DNA of 64,000 bases from Berberis thunbergii (Eukaryota > Streptophyta > Magnoliopsida > Ranunculales > Berberidaceae), in assembly GCA_003290165.1 (NCBI GenBank), contig QNQO01002046.1, forward strand, positions 1 to 64,000. The letters are read 5' to 3'. The stretch's first letter is position 1; every line of letters starts with the position of its first letter. Under the pieces are notes generated by a model. The model did no database searches, had not been told where the DNA came from, and was given only the letters and a program-made list of their open reading frames with translations. The position numbers were made by a program, and so were the translations under genes. Shown here in pieces: positions 1 through 10,680 of the stretch.

Positions 1-149
1 TGCAGCAATAGGTGGGAGTCCTAAATATCCGTCAAACGCGACAAAGACGCAGAAGAGTCAAGAGATGACCATGCCAAGGTAGAATTTCTTGAACGCAGCC
101 GCATGAAATTATGATAAACAAGATTCAAAATGCATCATTGTACCCATCA

Positions 150-326
150 AAAATTTAGAAATTCAATAAATGAAAGCTTCTTTTGAATGTGAGAGGGACA
201 ACCTAAATGGGGGCAAGATACAAATTTAAAAATGAACAATATGAAAAATACAAATAACTTAATGAATTTTAAAAAAAAATAAGGGGGGCAATTGACCCCC
301 TTAACCAAAGGATAGCTCCACCCCTG
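150..326. mobile_element. 3' end of a hAT-like transposon (partial)
   Basis: The right terminus reads as CAGGGGTGGAGCTATCC on the minus strand (310-326), matching the type of terminal repeat seen on the complete hAT element at 53889-54789. The adjoining G-rich/C-rich stretch around 284-304 (ggggggcaattgaccccctt) is nearly the same as the tail of that element. The other end is not recognisable in the window, so the left limit is a guess. It is inserted in, or truncates, the NLR fragment to its right. Confidence 0.6.
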
Positions 327-1071
327 TTTTGTGAGCCACAAACATATCAATGACATTATTTTGGTCCTCATCTCTGCCGTAAATATTTGGTTCACTTAGA
401 GTGGAGCTAGTTTCTCTATTTTGACTTAATCTGCCATAATTTTCAGTTTGTGGCACGACACTAACATTAAGGTGGACTTGGATTTTTGTTAGCGATTTTG
501 TCAAGTGTCTTTATGATTTCCTTCAACCGTATTGTTGTCTTATGGTGAAGGGAAATTCTAGGTGTCGGGGAAACCAGCGAGGGGAGGAGGTGGCGGAGTG
601 GGAACTGTTCATTTTCCTTGAAATGCGTGCACCAAAAAGATGATACGCATCTCGAAGGAGATGAACAGTTCCCACCCCTCCCCCTCCCTCCCCTCGCTGG
701 TTTCCTGGACACCTAGAATTCCTCGTTGGTGAAATAAAATTTCAATGAAATTTAAACAAGTTGAGATAGAAGGAATGACTTGTTTGCTACAATCAAAATC
801 TGTGAGTTCTAGTTTTCGTTGCTGATTAGTGGTTAACCACACGTCCAGAGTATCTTCGGTATCATAAGTAGCATGCTTGAGCTTTTTAGCCAATCTGCAA
901 TTGGCTTGTCCTTTATTTGCTTGGCCTCCGCGTCTTCAAGGACAACATGGATGGCTGACAGTGTGCTTGTGAGCTTCTTCACGTCTTTCTGGACTCCACA
1001 ATCGAATTGAACTCTGCCTGGAGTAAGGAAATGAGGTTTTTTACGAGTAGTTGAACAATGGAATCGACCAT
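327..1071 (-). pseudogene. CC-NBS-LRR (NLR) resistance gene fragment, 5' part only
   Basis: Read on the minus strand from ATG at 1071, the sequence encodes an Rx-type coiled-coil N-terminus (MVDSIVQLLVKNLISLLQAE), then a block with DVKKLTSTL-type and VVLEDAEAKQIKDKPIADWL-type motifs, an EDVID-like DTEDTLDVW (about 850-870), and the linker before NB-ARC (TLSEPNIYGRDEDQ, about 375-415). Such proteins are intracellular immune receptors. The frame is broken near 985-1005 and again near 890-900, an inverted-repeat MITE interrupts it at about 550-726, and everything from the P-loop onward is absent because a hAT end abuts at 326. It is a dead fragment. It is unrelated in function to the dioxygenase array and only a neighbour. 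Confidence 0.8.
550..726. mobile_element. Foldback MITE inside the NLR fragment
   Basis: The two ends are long inverted repeats (left arm about 550-620 with TTCTAGGTGTC, right arm about 660-724 with GACACCTAGAATT) separated by a short loop. A similar sequence, TGGTGAA, flanks both sides (543-549 and 727-733), which suggests a target duplication of 7-9 bp as made by hAT or Mutator-type transposases. A related foldback element lies at about 25612-25775. It has no coding capacity. Confidence 0.65.
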
Positions 1072-1202
1072 GGTAATGTTTTTCCTAGTTATGAAATCAA
1101 CCAAGAGAAGAATATGAAAGGAAGGACCGAGTGGCTTTTGTGTTGAGAAATCAATCTTGACAACACAATGTAAACTTATGTTACAAACTCAGTAATGATC
1201 TC

Positions 1203-1400
1203 CAGAATATCTAAGAGTGTGTTTGGTTGCATGAAATTCTATGCCACGAAAATTTATGAGGAGACTCCGACATTTTAGGCTAAATTGATGTATCACTCCA
1301 CATCCATCATTGTATTTTGTGATCAATGGTAGGAATGAAAGTCCTATAAACATGAGAATCATATGCCTTAGGGGACTCAAGATCAACCACTAGAATAGAT
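1203..1400. repeat. Partial MITE copy (GTGTGTTTGGTTGCATG end)
   Basis: Starts with AGTGTGTTTGGTTGCATGAA and continues with about 180 bp that match the left half and interior of the complete inverted-repeat MITE at 52563-52892 (shared GACTCCGACATTTTAGGCTAAATTGA-like core). The right terminus is missing. The rest of 1400-1560 is the AT-rich 3' flank shared with the other A-type dioxygenases. Confidence 0.55.
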
Positions 1401-1561
1401 GCATTTCTTTCTTGCAATTTCTCTTCCAATAGAAATTATTTAACACTTAGAATTCATGACTTTATTTAACAATTAAAATTCATTCCATTTGGAGTAAAAT
1501 AAAAACCAAACAACATATAAAATTGGTACCAATGCTTTTGTGCGCCTCTCTCAAAGATCAA

Positions 1562-2870
1562 TCAAACAGACCCTTGGAGCATATAGTGCTTCATGATCCT
1601 TTCAGGTTCAACATTCAAGGCTCGATAAGTAGCAATGAATTCTTTGTATTTGATTGCTCCAAATTTTGGTGGATTGAGCTCATAATCAATCAGCTCTTTA
1701 GCAGGTTGAATAATGCTGTCTACTGCAGGAGCAAGGAAGTTCCAATGGTTGTTCTTGCAACACTTGAATTAGTCACAACTCGGTGTTCAGCACTATGAAA
1801 TATGCCATTGCTGATAATCTAAATACAAATGAAAACAACTTTGAAAAATTATACTTGATTCTTAAAACAATTATGTCAGTATATAAGATGAACTCAATAA
1901 GAACATGTTTGTGTACCTGTAATTGGTTCCCCAAGTTTACAACAAATGCATTAGGAAGAGGTTCGACACCTATCCATTCTCCATTTTTCAGTACCTGAAG
2001 ACCGGGAAGATCTCCTTGAAGAAGAATAGTGATCGTGTTGGGGTCACAATGCCTTGGCAAACCCAGTGTTAGACTCGGGTCTGGACATGGTGGGTAATGA
2101 TTTATTGTCATGAACTGATCTACACAGAGCTCATCTGTAAAATAATGTGTGTCCATTCCTAGTCCTTCAGCAATTAGCTCCATCAGTCTCAAACCCAATT
2201 TCCTGATTTCTACTGTGTATGTCCCTGTTATCTCTCTTTCAGAAGGAACAAATCATCTATAAAAATGAATATGATAAATTGTTCGCGTACTAATCATGAA
2301 GTGATGATGCAAAGTACCTGTATGTTGTTGGTTTGGAAGGCCACATGTGTTTGTATTTCTCTAAGGGATGGCAAGGATGTGCGAGTTGATCTCTCCAGTA
2401 ATGGGTACCTTCTTTGTCATAATCACGGCTAGTATGGATCCTGACCAGCTGCTGGGGGTCCTCTGAGTACAGACTCGCCTTGTCTTCCTCAGTAATCACC
2501 TGGAAAAATTCCTCTGCAATGCCCATCATATCACTAATCACGTTATCAATGATTCCGTGGTTAATCACCTGTAGTTGACATGCAAGGTTGCATTTTTGCA
2601 TAAAACATTCATGCACGTATTAATAATAAGGTCCAAAAATACATCAAAAACTGAATTATGAGTCACCTGAAAGAGTCCGTATTCCTTACTAGCATTTATA
2701 ATTTGACGAATAGTATTCTTCCGGTCTTGATCATTATCTCCACCAAGATCAACCACTGGAATTTCTTTACCTGCTAGTATATTGAAGCATTTTCCAGGTT
2801 GCATCTCAACTGGTACGATAAATGATTCAGGAACAGAATCAATGAACCTATTGGAAAGGAGCTTCTCCAT
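1562..2870 (-). pseudogene. H6H-like 2OG-Fe(II) dioxygenase, A type, frameshifted in last exon (A1)
   Basis: Four exons on the minus strand: 2667-2870, 2318-2568, 1917-2235, 1562-1818. All splice sites are GT/AG and the intron positions are those of its paralogs. Exon 1 starts MEKLLSNRFIDSVPESFIVP. Exon 3 holds NHYPPCPDPS and the iron site HCDPN. Exon 4 begins with the distal His (SAEHRVVTN). Compared with the copy at 28063-30348 one base is missing at about 1741-1743, so after ART the frame shifts and stops at 1720-1722. About 65 C-terminal residues are lost, though the three iron ligands remain upstream of the break. The old stop would be at 1562. It is probably non-functional; a truncated product cannot be ruled out. 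Intron 2 is only 82 bp, lacking the insert found in copies A2-A4. A TATA-like box lies at 2914-2922. Confidence 0.85.
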
Positions 2871-2913
2871 CTTCAATTTGAACTGCTAAATGACTATAGC
2901 TTACTAGCTCAAT

Positions 2914-2922
2914 TTTTATATA
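2914..2922 (-). promoter_or_regulatory. TATA box of dioxygenase A1
   Basis: TATATAAAA on the minus strand, about 45 bp before the ATG at 2870. The short spacing implies a very short 5' UTR, as in the other copies of the array. Confidence 0.5.
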
Positions 2923-3419
2923 GCCACTTTGGAACTAAATTAATTAGTGTTCAATTTCTTGTTACTAATCATCTACTCTTTCATTGGAAATTAATCAGGT
3001 GACTTGTGACCTAGTTGGCTCAGTTAGGAGCTAAATTATTATTTATCCTACCAACTCTTTTGTCGGTATTTAGGCGACGACCTTGTTATAATTAATAGCC
3101 GACGACCTTAGTTATAATAGACCCTTAATTATGCTATATCCATGGCATTAAGTTTGCTTCCGTGCGCATGTGATTTGCACGAAGTGCTAAATCGTGCACA
3201 TGCATAAATCATTAAAATTTAAACTTCAAAGACGATCCCACTTCTACGAGTTGCTTGTATTTAGCTGGTAAGATCCCTGTTTGCACTGAAAATGTGAAAA
3301 ATATATATAAAAACAACTACGCGAAATTTGACCTTAAAATCTGTACTTACATCAATTAGAAAGAAATTATACAACCTTCTACAGATGACCATCTTTTGAT
3401 CTGAAATGCCATAATGTAA
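2923..3419. other. Intergenic, A1 to C dioxygenase
   Basis: AT-rich spacer. The first 150 bp (with CTTTTGTCGG- and GTGACCTAGTTG-like words) recur upstream of the other A-type genes, so it is old promoter-proximal sequence of the array. I see no gene, RNA or element. Confidence 0.6.
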
Positions 3420-4865
3420 CTAAACTTGAAGCTTAAAGTGCTTCATAACCTTGTCAGGGTCAATATTCAAGGCTTGAAAAGTACTAGCAAATTCTTGGTA
3501 TTTGAATGCTCTGAACTTTGGTGGATTGAACTTATCGTCAACAAGTTCATTGGCAGGTTTAATCAGGTTGTCTGCCGAAGGATGAAGAAATGTCACAATA
3601 GTTGTTCTTGCAACACTTGTATTAGTCACAACTCGGTGTTCAGGGCTATGTAGCATTCCGTTACTGATAATCTACATACATTGAAATGAAAATTAGTTAA
3701 AAAACTTAAACGTCATCTCTAAAGATCATGAACAGATCATAAGGAGATGTTTACCTGTAATTGGCTCCCCAAGTTTATAACAAACGCATTGCGAACAGGT
3801 TCAACAGCAATCCATTCTCCATCTTTCAGTACTTGAAGACCAGCCACATTTCCTTGATGAAGAAGAGTGATCAAGTTAGGGTCACAGTGCTTTGGCATAC
3901 CAAGTGTTAGACTAGGATCTGGACATGGTGGGTAATGATTGATTGACATGAATTGATTCTTGCAGAGCTCATCTTTCAAATAGTCCGATTTGATTCCTAA
4001 TCCTTCGCATATTAACTCCACCAGTCTTAACCCCAATCGCCTGACTTCCACTGTGTACGTAGCTGCTATCTCTCTACAAAGGAATACATCAAGCACATAA
4101 TAAGATCTGGTTTAAGTATAAATAAACAATGGTATTTGACTTTTATCAATTGTGGGTTCGACTAATTATGTATTTCCAGAAATAGAATTGTTACATGTAC
4201 ATACACCCCACATCGATAGGTCTGTTACACATACTAAACCAGGTGCAATTCAAATCTAATCCTATCAAGCAATCTCAATATGAATTTGAAGGGTATGAAA
4301 TGATGTGATGCAAAATACCTGTATGTTGTTGGTTTCGAAGGCCACAAGGGGCTGAAGTTCTCTATAGGATGGCAATGATGTTGAAGACAATCCCTCCAGT
4401 AATGAACATCTTCTTTACCATAATCGAGACTAGTATGGACCCTAGTAATCTGCTTGGGGTCCTCCGAATACAGGCTCACCTTATCGTCCCCAGCAGACAT
4501 CAGGAAGAATTCCTCCCCGACAGTCATCATGTCATTAATCACGGTTTCAGAAATTCCGTGGTTAATCACCTATACGAACAATTAGTAAACAGAATAATTA
4601 ATATTTTCGCTGACAACATACATGTACTAAGGTAAAGAATATTTCATCAAATACTAGTAACCTGAAAGAATCCAAATTCCTGACTAGCTTTTATAATCTT
4701 CTCAACTGTATCAGCTCGCCCTTGATCATTCTCTGCACCGAGATCAATCACTGGAATTGCTTTGCATGGTTGAATGAAGCGTTTTCCAGGTTGCATTCCA
4801 ACAGGTAGAATATAGGATCCAGGAACAGAATCGATGTTCAACTGACTGGACAGGAGCTTCTCCAT
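3420..4865 (-). CDS. H6H-like 2OG-Fe(II) dioxygenase, in-between type (C)
   Basis: Exons 4662-4865, 4319-4569, 3755-4073 and 3420-3671 join in frame to about 341 residues, the usual length for hyoscyamine 6-dioxygenase relatives. The N-terminal DIOX_N region (PVIDLGAENDQ, FGFFQVINHGI) is followed by HYWRDCLQHHCHPIE and WPSKPTTYR, as in H6H. The jelly-roll core carries YPPCPDPSLTLG, iron ligands His214 and Asp216 (HCDPN) and the distal His of EHRVVTN at about 270, with Arg-Thr-Thr in the 2-oxoglutarate binding position. The family uses Fe(II), O2 and 2-oxoglutarate to hydroxylate, desaturate or epoxidise small molecules in the cytosol. The substrate is unknown. It is intermediate between A and B types: HCDPN like A, but SYILPV and VTFLHPS like B. 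No lesion is visible. A TATA box lies at 4912-4917. Confidence 0.9.
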
Positions 4866-4911
4866 TATCTAACTGTGGTTGAGATTTGATTAGAATGTTA
4901 ATCACTCGCTG

Positions 4912-4917
4912 TATATA
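4912..4917 (-). promoter_or_regulatory. TATA box of dioxygenase C
   Basis: TATATA within GCTATATACAGC on the minus strand, about 50 bp before the ATG at 4865. Confidence 0.45.
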
Positions 4918-5342
4918 GCTAGCTAATGGAGAAGTTGACTTTGTTCAATTATTTGGGACTAAATTAGTGTTTATTTCGTTTTGTGGAAAAGGCAGGGTTG
5001 TCTTCCACTGATCTTCATTAGTGATTAATTTAGTATTACATGGTTGGATCTCGTGTTTAATATATTATGATATCTGTGATTTTCAAATCACAACATGGAT
5101 AGCTTGGATGGGGATGTGGAGTAGCGTGAATCAGCACTGGCCAACTTGCAAAGCTAAATACTCTTAGAAATCCCGTTTGAATCAACAATGACCACCTTGC
5201 AAGGCTAATTACTCTTGGGTGACCAGTAGTTGGTACAATATAATTTTCACCACAGGTTCACATATCACTATAGCTAGAGATTTATCACTGGTTGTATCTC
5301 ATAATAATACTGAGACTTAAATTAAGGAATCAACCTAACAGT
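4918..5342. other. Intergenic spacer, start of the A-type duplication unit
   Basis: From about 5152 the sequence is closely similar to 19217-19408 and 27290-27413 (shared CTTAGAAAT..., TTCACCACAGGTTCACATA, TAGAGATTTATC, AATCAACCTAACAGT). This is the 3' flank of the A-type dioxygenase at 15.7-18 kb, cut off from it by the CACTA and gypsy insertions. The last three bases, AGT (5340-5342), are the CACTA target duplication. Confidence 0.75.
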
Positions 5343-5377
5343 CACTACTACAAATATTAGCTTAGGTAACGCCACTT

Positions 5378-5640
5378 AGATAACTCTTTTTTAAAGAGCT
5401 ATCCAAGTGGGCACTAGGATAGCGCTTATTTGTCTTAAAAAAAAAAAAAAAAAAAAAAAACACTACAATAGCGCTTTTAATTTTTTTTTCCAGTTAAGCG
5501 CTATCTTAGTTATGTCTTAGATAGCGCTTTAAAAAACGCTATGAGAAAAAACGTTACCAAAGCTACCATAGCGCTTTTAAAGTGCTTGCATAGCGCTTCG
5601 AAAGCGCTATCCTAGATGTAGTTACATCTAGGATAGCGGT
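5378..5640. repeat. CACTA left subterminal repeats
   Basis: Many direct and inverted copies of a word around ATAGCGCTTT / AAAGCGCTAT, including an A-run of about 23 bp at 5439-5460. The core AGCGCT is itself palindromic. In En/Spm-type elements such clusters bind the DNA-binding transposase subunit. The pattern is mirrored at the right end (9500-9780). Confidence 0.8.
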
Positions 5641-6263
5641 TGCGGGAGACCAAATTTTCTCGATCTAACCTAGAAGTGGAGAACACCTCCTTCTCTCTCT
5701 CGTCCCCCCTCTGTGCGTAGCTCTGCCTCCCTCTCTCTCGCCCTGCTCCCTATCTCCATTGCTCTCACTCTCTCCATTGCTCTCCCTGCCTCCCTCACTC
5801 CACCGCTCTCACTCTCTCTCGCTTTCGAGCTTTGGAGGTTATGCAGGCCTCTAACTGAACCTTCCCTCCCACTCGCAACCCTCTTCTTCTGTGAGGTAAC
5901 TTGTCTTCTCTTCGAACCAAACTCCAACTCATTAGCTCTGATGCACTCAGATTCTTCAATCCTTCTCTTCCCGTCCATCTCCCCTTTCACTCCTTCATCT
6001 TCTCCACCACCCCAAACTCTAATTCCTTGTTGGGGATTAGGGTTTTACTTGATGAATATTTGGTGGTGATTGCAGGTTAAGAGTGAGTTGTTGCAGAGAT
6101 TTGAGATGTTTTGTTTGCAGATTGAAGTGTCCTAAAAGGGTTTGATTTGTGGATGATTTGGATTCAATTTGGACTGAATTTGCTTCATACGAGTGGTAAA
6201 GTTGCACTCTTTTCATTTTTTTTGGGGGTTATGTTGAAGAGTTTGTTTGTAGAGGGTTTGAGA

Positions 6264-6777
6264 TGATGGACCTTAATACCACTGTGCCTGATCCTTCACG
6301 AGCCAAACAGAAAGATCGTCCTGTATCTTCTAGGATAAAATTGGGCTCTGAACAGTCTCAGAAGAAGAAACGAACATGTGGTACATGTAAGGAGATCGGA
6401 CATTACACACGGACATGCCCAAAGGTAAGGGTTCTGAACTAGCACGAAGTGAAATTCATTAATCCTTTAAAAAAAGTGAAATTCATTATATGCAGGTTGA
6501 AAGAATGTATGAATCAGGATTAAGGGTTTTCTCTGTATTGCAGGGAGTTGAGGATCAATCTCAAACATCCATAATGTTACAGGAACATGTGGATCATCTT
6601 CAGACTTCTCAAATGTTGCAGGGGCCTATTGGCCAGTCCCAGAGTTCCAATATCTTGCAAGGTCCTGGTCTTCATTCTGGGAATTCCGGGATTTTGCAAG
6701 AACCTCTTGATCAGTCCCAAACTTCCGTGATGTTGCAAGAGCCCTTTGGCCAGCCACAGGTTTTTGCAATGTTATAG
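6264..6777 (+). pseudogene. FAR1/FRS-type zinc-knuckle fragment captured in the CACTA element
   Basis: An open frame from ATG 6264 reads MMDLNTTVPDPSRAKQKDRP, a basic stretch, then CGTCKEIGHYTRTCPK (about 6378-6424), a CX2CX3GHX4C zinc knuckle like that near the C-terminus of FAR1-RELATED SEQUENCE proteins. A GT donor follows at 6425 (AAG/GTAAGG) and a plausible AG acceptor at about 6495; the second exon runs to a stop at 6775-6777. That exon encodes five to six short repeats of QSQTSxMLQEP type (about 6550-6775). The FAR1 DNA-binding and MULE domains are absent. I infer a fragment of a host (or domesticated-transposase) gene carried by the CACTA element. Whether it is transcribed cannot be told. 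Confidence 0.6.
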
Positions 6778-8858
6778 GGTCGAAATAAAGATACTGGTGT
6801 TCATGGTACATATGATGTCAATCTTTTGATATTGCATTTCGGTTAGTTGCTTTGCAGTTTCCTATATACTTATAGTTCTACTTCTATCCCATTCCTTCTG
6901 TTGCAGGTCCCCATCCCTTCAAATTTTGTTGTATTGTTGTTCCTATGTCTTGTGAGATCTGTGGTCAGTCTTAGAGTGAAAAAGCATTTGTTGTTACACA
7001 TACTTTTAATACATTATAACAATGATTCAACCGCTCATTGTAAGGTGATTCCTCTTTTACACAATTCTGTAAGATCTTCATTTTCGTTGTATGCCACCAT
7101 CTTAAATATTTTTATCTCATTGTGTTATTGAAGGTACGGTTTCAGGAGTCCAACTCAACCAAAGTATTTTATGAGAGAGGCTTTCCCAATTCAATTGAGC
7201 TTAAGGTATTTTCCAATGTTAGAGTTAAGGTCATCATTTTGTTACTTTTCCACTTCTTGCACACTGAGGTTTAGTACCGCTATATTATTACTTGACATGG
7301 GTCTGCTAATCAAGTATGCATTTGTGGCAGCTTCTATGAGGGATCGTGAAAGTAAACCTTCTGCAATATTTTGAAGTGTGTGAACAGGAGACAAGGTAAG
7401 GACACATCAGTTTTTTAACATGGAACATAAAAGAGGGAAGAACAGAATCACTTTTGCTCTTGCAAGAGTTTTGTGGTATCTTACTGAATGCATGATGAGA
7501 TTATAAATAGGGAAACTTTTGTGGATGTCCTATCTATGTACATAGATTTTCTACCAAAAATCTGATTTGGGAGATGTTTTGGTACATGAAATAGAGGATG
7601 AGTTAAAATACATGTCAAATATCGTCAGTCTATAGATCCAGATCATTTAAATTTAGTTGTCTTAAGGATTGGTTGAAGTATGGTCTTATCTTATTATACC
7701 ATTATGGATTTTATTTTTATTTTTTATATTTATATTTATTTTATCTCTAGACTTTACAATTATTATGTTTTTGTAATACTATAATCCTGTCAACATTACC
7801 TAGCTGAATATTCTCATGGGGCAGCCATGGAATAAATATATGTCAAACAAACCACACCATAGCTTCCAATATTTGCATTTTGATAATATGGATATGGAAT
7901 AAATATATGCCAAGAAACCACACAATATACTCCTATATTTGCATTTTGATAATATGGATATGGAATAAATATGTCGCTACCATAAACACCTTATTACAAA
8001 ATTTCAGTCGGCAATTTTGACTCTGGGTTGGAGTTTGTTCTGGTTATATGATGTCTCCTATTTATGGTGTTGTAATAATGAGACGAGCTGAGCTACGATT
8101 GGTTGACTAAAAATATGCTACGACGTTTAGTGATTTACTATGATAAATTGCCTAGTCAAATTGATTTTCAGCGCTGGCTATTTGAAATTTTGAACAACCT
8201 ATTGGTTCATATTCCTACACTGTTGTTTGGTCTTTATTTATTTATACATGAAAGAGGCTGCAACTATGAGCACTTGTGTTGATTCCATGCATCTTCAGCT
8301 TGTCATTCCTGACTTTGTTTTTAACAATGTCAAAGAATTTCCCCTTCCCTTTTTATTGTTTTATAGTTTTTGTTTTGGGGCTCTTTATAATGGTTATGAC
8401 TGTTTCATTGTTTTCACAGTTTCAACTCAGTGCAATGCTTCAAAATACTTGTCCGGACGAGGGGGTGCAACTACGCGAGTTGTTCTTATTGGAGGTACAT
8501 TTTACTGGTTTTACTGTTTTGCTATTGTTAATATGCAAGAAAAGTTCTACATAGATACTAAATTACGTAACAAGGAACTGTTAGAATTAACATAATGAAA
8601 AACCTCCGAGTTAAATCCTTTGAATTGGGAAACGAACTAAGCAAAAACTCTCATCTTTGCTGAACTACTCAAAAGTAAGAGATGTGTTCCTAGTCGCAAT
8701 ATAATATCCTTGGGTGGTATAGAGTATTATGTACCAATTTAAGAGACGCGTAGATGATGATAAATGTAGTGAACTATTGATTCTGTATGTCATGGTTTAC
8801 TCTGTATCAGCTGCAGTCTAATCTGGAATCTCCCGTGGTTAATCAGGTCTCGTTGCAG
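6778..8858. other. CACTA interior without a recognisable gene
   Basis: AT-rich sequence with several intron-like borders (polypyrimidine tracts followed by CAG, for example at about 6906 and 8420) but no coding stretch I can assign. A repeat of about 70 bp (AATATTTGCATTTTGATAATATGGATATGGAATAAATAT, 7830-7970) occurs twice in tandem. Confidence 0.5.
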
Positions 8859-9048
8859 GAGCACTTTTAGTAGCTGGTCTGGTTCTTCTCTGCTATGTAT
8901 TTAGAAAACGGTCCATTTCCAACCGAAACCGAAATGCAGGAGCACTAGTTTGTTGTCAGTCTATTTTTATGCCGCGAGCAAGGGAAATACATTTTTCAAC
9001 TAAAAGAGCAGCACTTGAAAATGATGTAGCCAGAATAAAGGGAAACTG
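8859..9048 (+). pseudogene. Possible membrane-segment exon fragment in the CACTA element
   Basis: After a TTGCAG acceptor-like site at about 8859 the frame reads GALLVAGLVLLCYVFRKRS, a single hydrophobic segment followed by basic residues, and stays open to a stop near 9048. This is the layout of the transmembrane/juxtamembrane exon of many plant receptor-like kinases, but it is too short to assign. It is carried within the CACTA boundaries, so it is likely another captured fragment. Confidence 0.3.
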
Positions 9049-9499
9049 AAAACCAGAGGTGAAGAAGATTTATAGGGATTAGGCTCAACATTGTCTAACA
9101 TTCGAATTATATTTGGTGTGCTACTAATTGTATCATCCCATTATTCATGTTTATTTTGATTTTGGGCTCCATTTTGTCCATCCCAAGCTTAGATCAGTGT
9201 AATCTTCCCTCTGAGGTCTCTGTTTCTATTCCTTGTGCATGCCTACATTCTTACTTGCTAGTAACTGTGGTTACTTGCTTAGTGACTAACAGATGATACT
9301 TTGATGATTGTTTATTTGGTCTTTTATAATTTTGCTAGTTATAGTTCTACTGCTGTGAAGGTAAGTATTACAATAATTTGAATGTTGTCCTATAATTGAC
9401 TTCTCAAGGCATTCAATACTAGTGCACAAATTTATAGTTGAAAATGGAATAGTAGTGAGCAAAATATTATATGGTAGTTAATAAAAAAAATTCACCGAA

Positions 9500-9780
9500 A
9501 TTAAATAGCGTTTTAGAAGCTAATTAAAAAAAAATCAAAAAAAAAAAAAAAAATTTAAAAAAAATCAACAAAATTAAATAGCGCTCATAAAAGCGCTATT
9601 CAAGCTAATTTAAAAAAAAAAATCACCGAACTTAAATAGCGCTTTCTAAAGCGCTATGTAAGTTAATTAAAAAAAAAAAAACAACGCTTAGATAGCGCTT
9701 TATTAAGCGCCATTCAAGTACGCGACTTGCATAGCGCTTTTTTGAGCGCTATCTAAGCCTATTTTTAAGCGCTATGCAAG
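9500..9780. repeat. CACTA right subterminal repeats
   Basis: Clustered AAATAGCGCTTT / AAAGCGCTATTC words separated by A-rich linkers, in mirror arrangement to 5378-5640. It is directly followed by the terminal inverted repeat ending at 9798. Confidence 0.8.
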
Positions 9781-9798
9781 CCTATATTTGTAGTAGTG

Positions 9799-10238
9799 AG
9801 TTGTGGTACGTAGTTGACTTTATCTGAGTACTTGTTGCGCATTTTAGATCTCTTTAGTTAAAGTAACACGAAACATTCATCCCTCCACCCTGCCAATTGA
9901 TCTAGTTGAAAAGAAAAACAAAGTTCAACTTGAAATCCTATCTCACTCTTCCAATAATCAAATCCAGTATTCGGGTTTCTCCATTAAACACAAATTTCTG
10001 CTTTGCGTCTGTGAAGCTAGCAAATCTCACAGCCTTTGAAATAGAAGCACTTAGCCCAATAAAGTTGTTTGAACCGATTCTTTTGGGGGGTTACTAGACT
10101 TCCATTACATTCTGTTACATTGCATTTAAAAAAATAAAATGCTATATGACAATTTAAAAAACATTTGTTTAAGACTTAGAATTTATTCTATTTAACGTAA
10201 AGTACCGAACAACATTTAAAGTCCACACCAATGCCTTG
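9799..10238. other. 3' flank of dioxygenase A2, stranded between two elements
   Basis: Matches 19409-20052 and 27416-28040 (TGTGGTACGTAGTTGACTT, TTGATCTAGTTGAAAAG, ACATTTAAAGTCCACACCAATGCC). About 50 bp present in the paralogs (around 19621-19670) is missing near 10008. It ends with CTTG (10235-10238), the gypsy target duplication. Confidence 0.8.
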
Positions 10239-10678
10239 TGTCACAACTATCTTCTTGCTTAGCCAAGTGAGGTTGGCAAGTGTACATAATGTAGAGTATT
10301 CCACATTGTTCTAGAGAGAGTTCTCTAGAACCTCCCATAAGACTCCACAAAGTTCTATAGGATTCTAGTCCTTAGATATTTCTAAGGAAGTGTGTAGAAA
10401 CTCAATATAGACCGTTAGATTAAAACGATCACCACCGTCCATTGAGGAGGTGGAGTTGTATAAATAGGCTAAGGCCTCATTTGTTGTAATCACCTCAGAG
10501 AATTCAAGCAATACAAGTCCTAGTTCTCTTTGCTCTCTTGTGTGTTCTTAGCTTGTTTAGTTTTCCAAAGTCTAAGTAAGTCTTTTGTAGGCAAGGCTGA
10601 CTAGCTTTCTTTGATAACTTGGGGCAAAGTTTGCTAGTGCCGCACGGGAAGTACCTTGTGAAAAGAAAGCCCGTGACA
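10239..10678 (+). repeat. 5' LTR of gypsy element
   Basis: Starts TGTCACAACTATC and ends AAGCCCGTGACA. It contains a TATA-like GTATAAATAG at about 10457-10466. The partner LTR at 15282-15722 is about 98% the same. Confidence 0.95.
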
Positions 10679-10680
10679 GT

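Larger units (their letters stand above)
5343..9798. mobile_element. Non-autonomous CACTA transposon carrying host gene pieces
   Basis: The element begins CACTACTACAAATATTAG and ends ...ATATTTGTAGTAGTG, the CACTA (En/Spm) terminal inverted repeat, and is flanked by a perfect 3 bp duplication AGT (5340-5342 and 9799-9801). Paralogous empty sites at about 19394-19420 and 27403-27425 read CCTAACAGTTGTGG across the junction, proving the boundaries. Both ends are packed with AAGCGCTAT-type motifs, the usual subterminal binding sites of CACTA transposases. Inside (4456 bp) I find no transposase of TNPD type. Instead there is a FAR1-type zinc knuckle gene fragment (6264-6777) and a membrane-segment-like fragment (about 8859-9048). 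It would have to be moved by an element elsewhere. Confidence 0.92.

Noticed and set aside
1523..1798. Plus-strand frame of 91 codons over dioxygenase exon 4, recurring in other copies
   Set aside because: It is antisense to exon 4, and its recurrence follows from gene duplication.
5670..5990. Minus-strand Arg/Glu-rich frame of 106 codons
   Set aside because: The complement of the same CT-rich tract; composition bias explains it.
5713..6069. Plus-strand frame of 118 codons in the CACTA element
   Set aside because: A CT-rich low-complexity leader gives a Ser/Leu/Pro frame with no domain; more likely a 5' leader than a protein.
7830..7980. Repeated ATATGGATATGGAATAAATATATG words as a possible binding-site cluster
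   Set aside because: A short local tandem duplication in AT-rich DNA; no symmetry or conservation to support a function.
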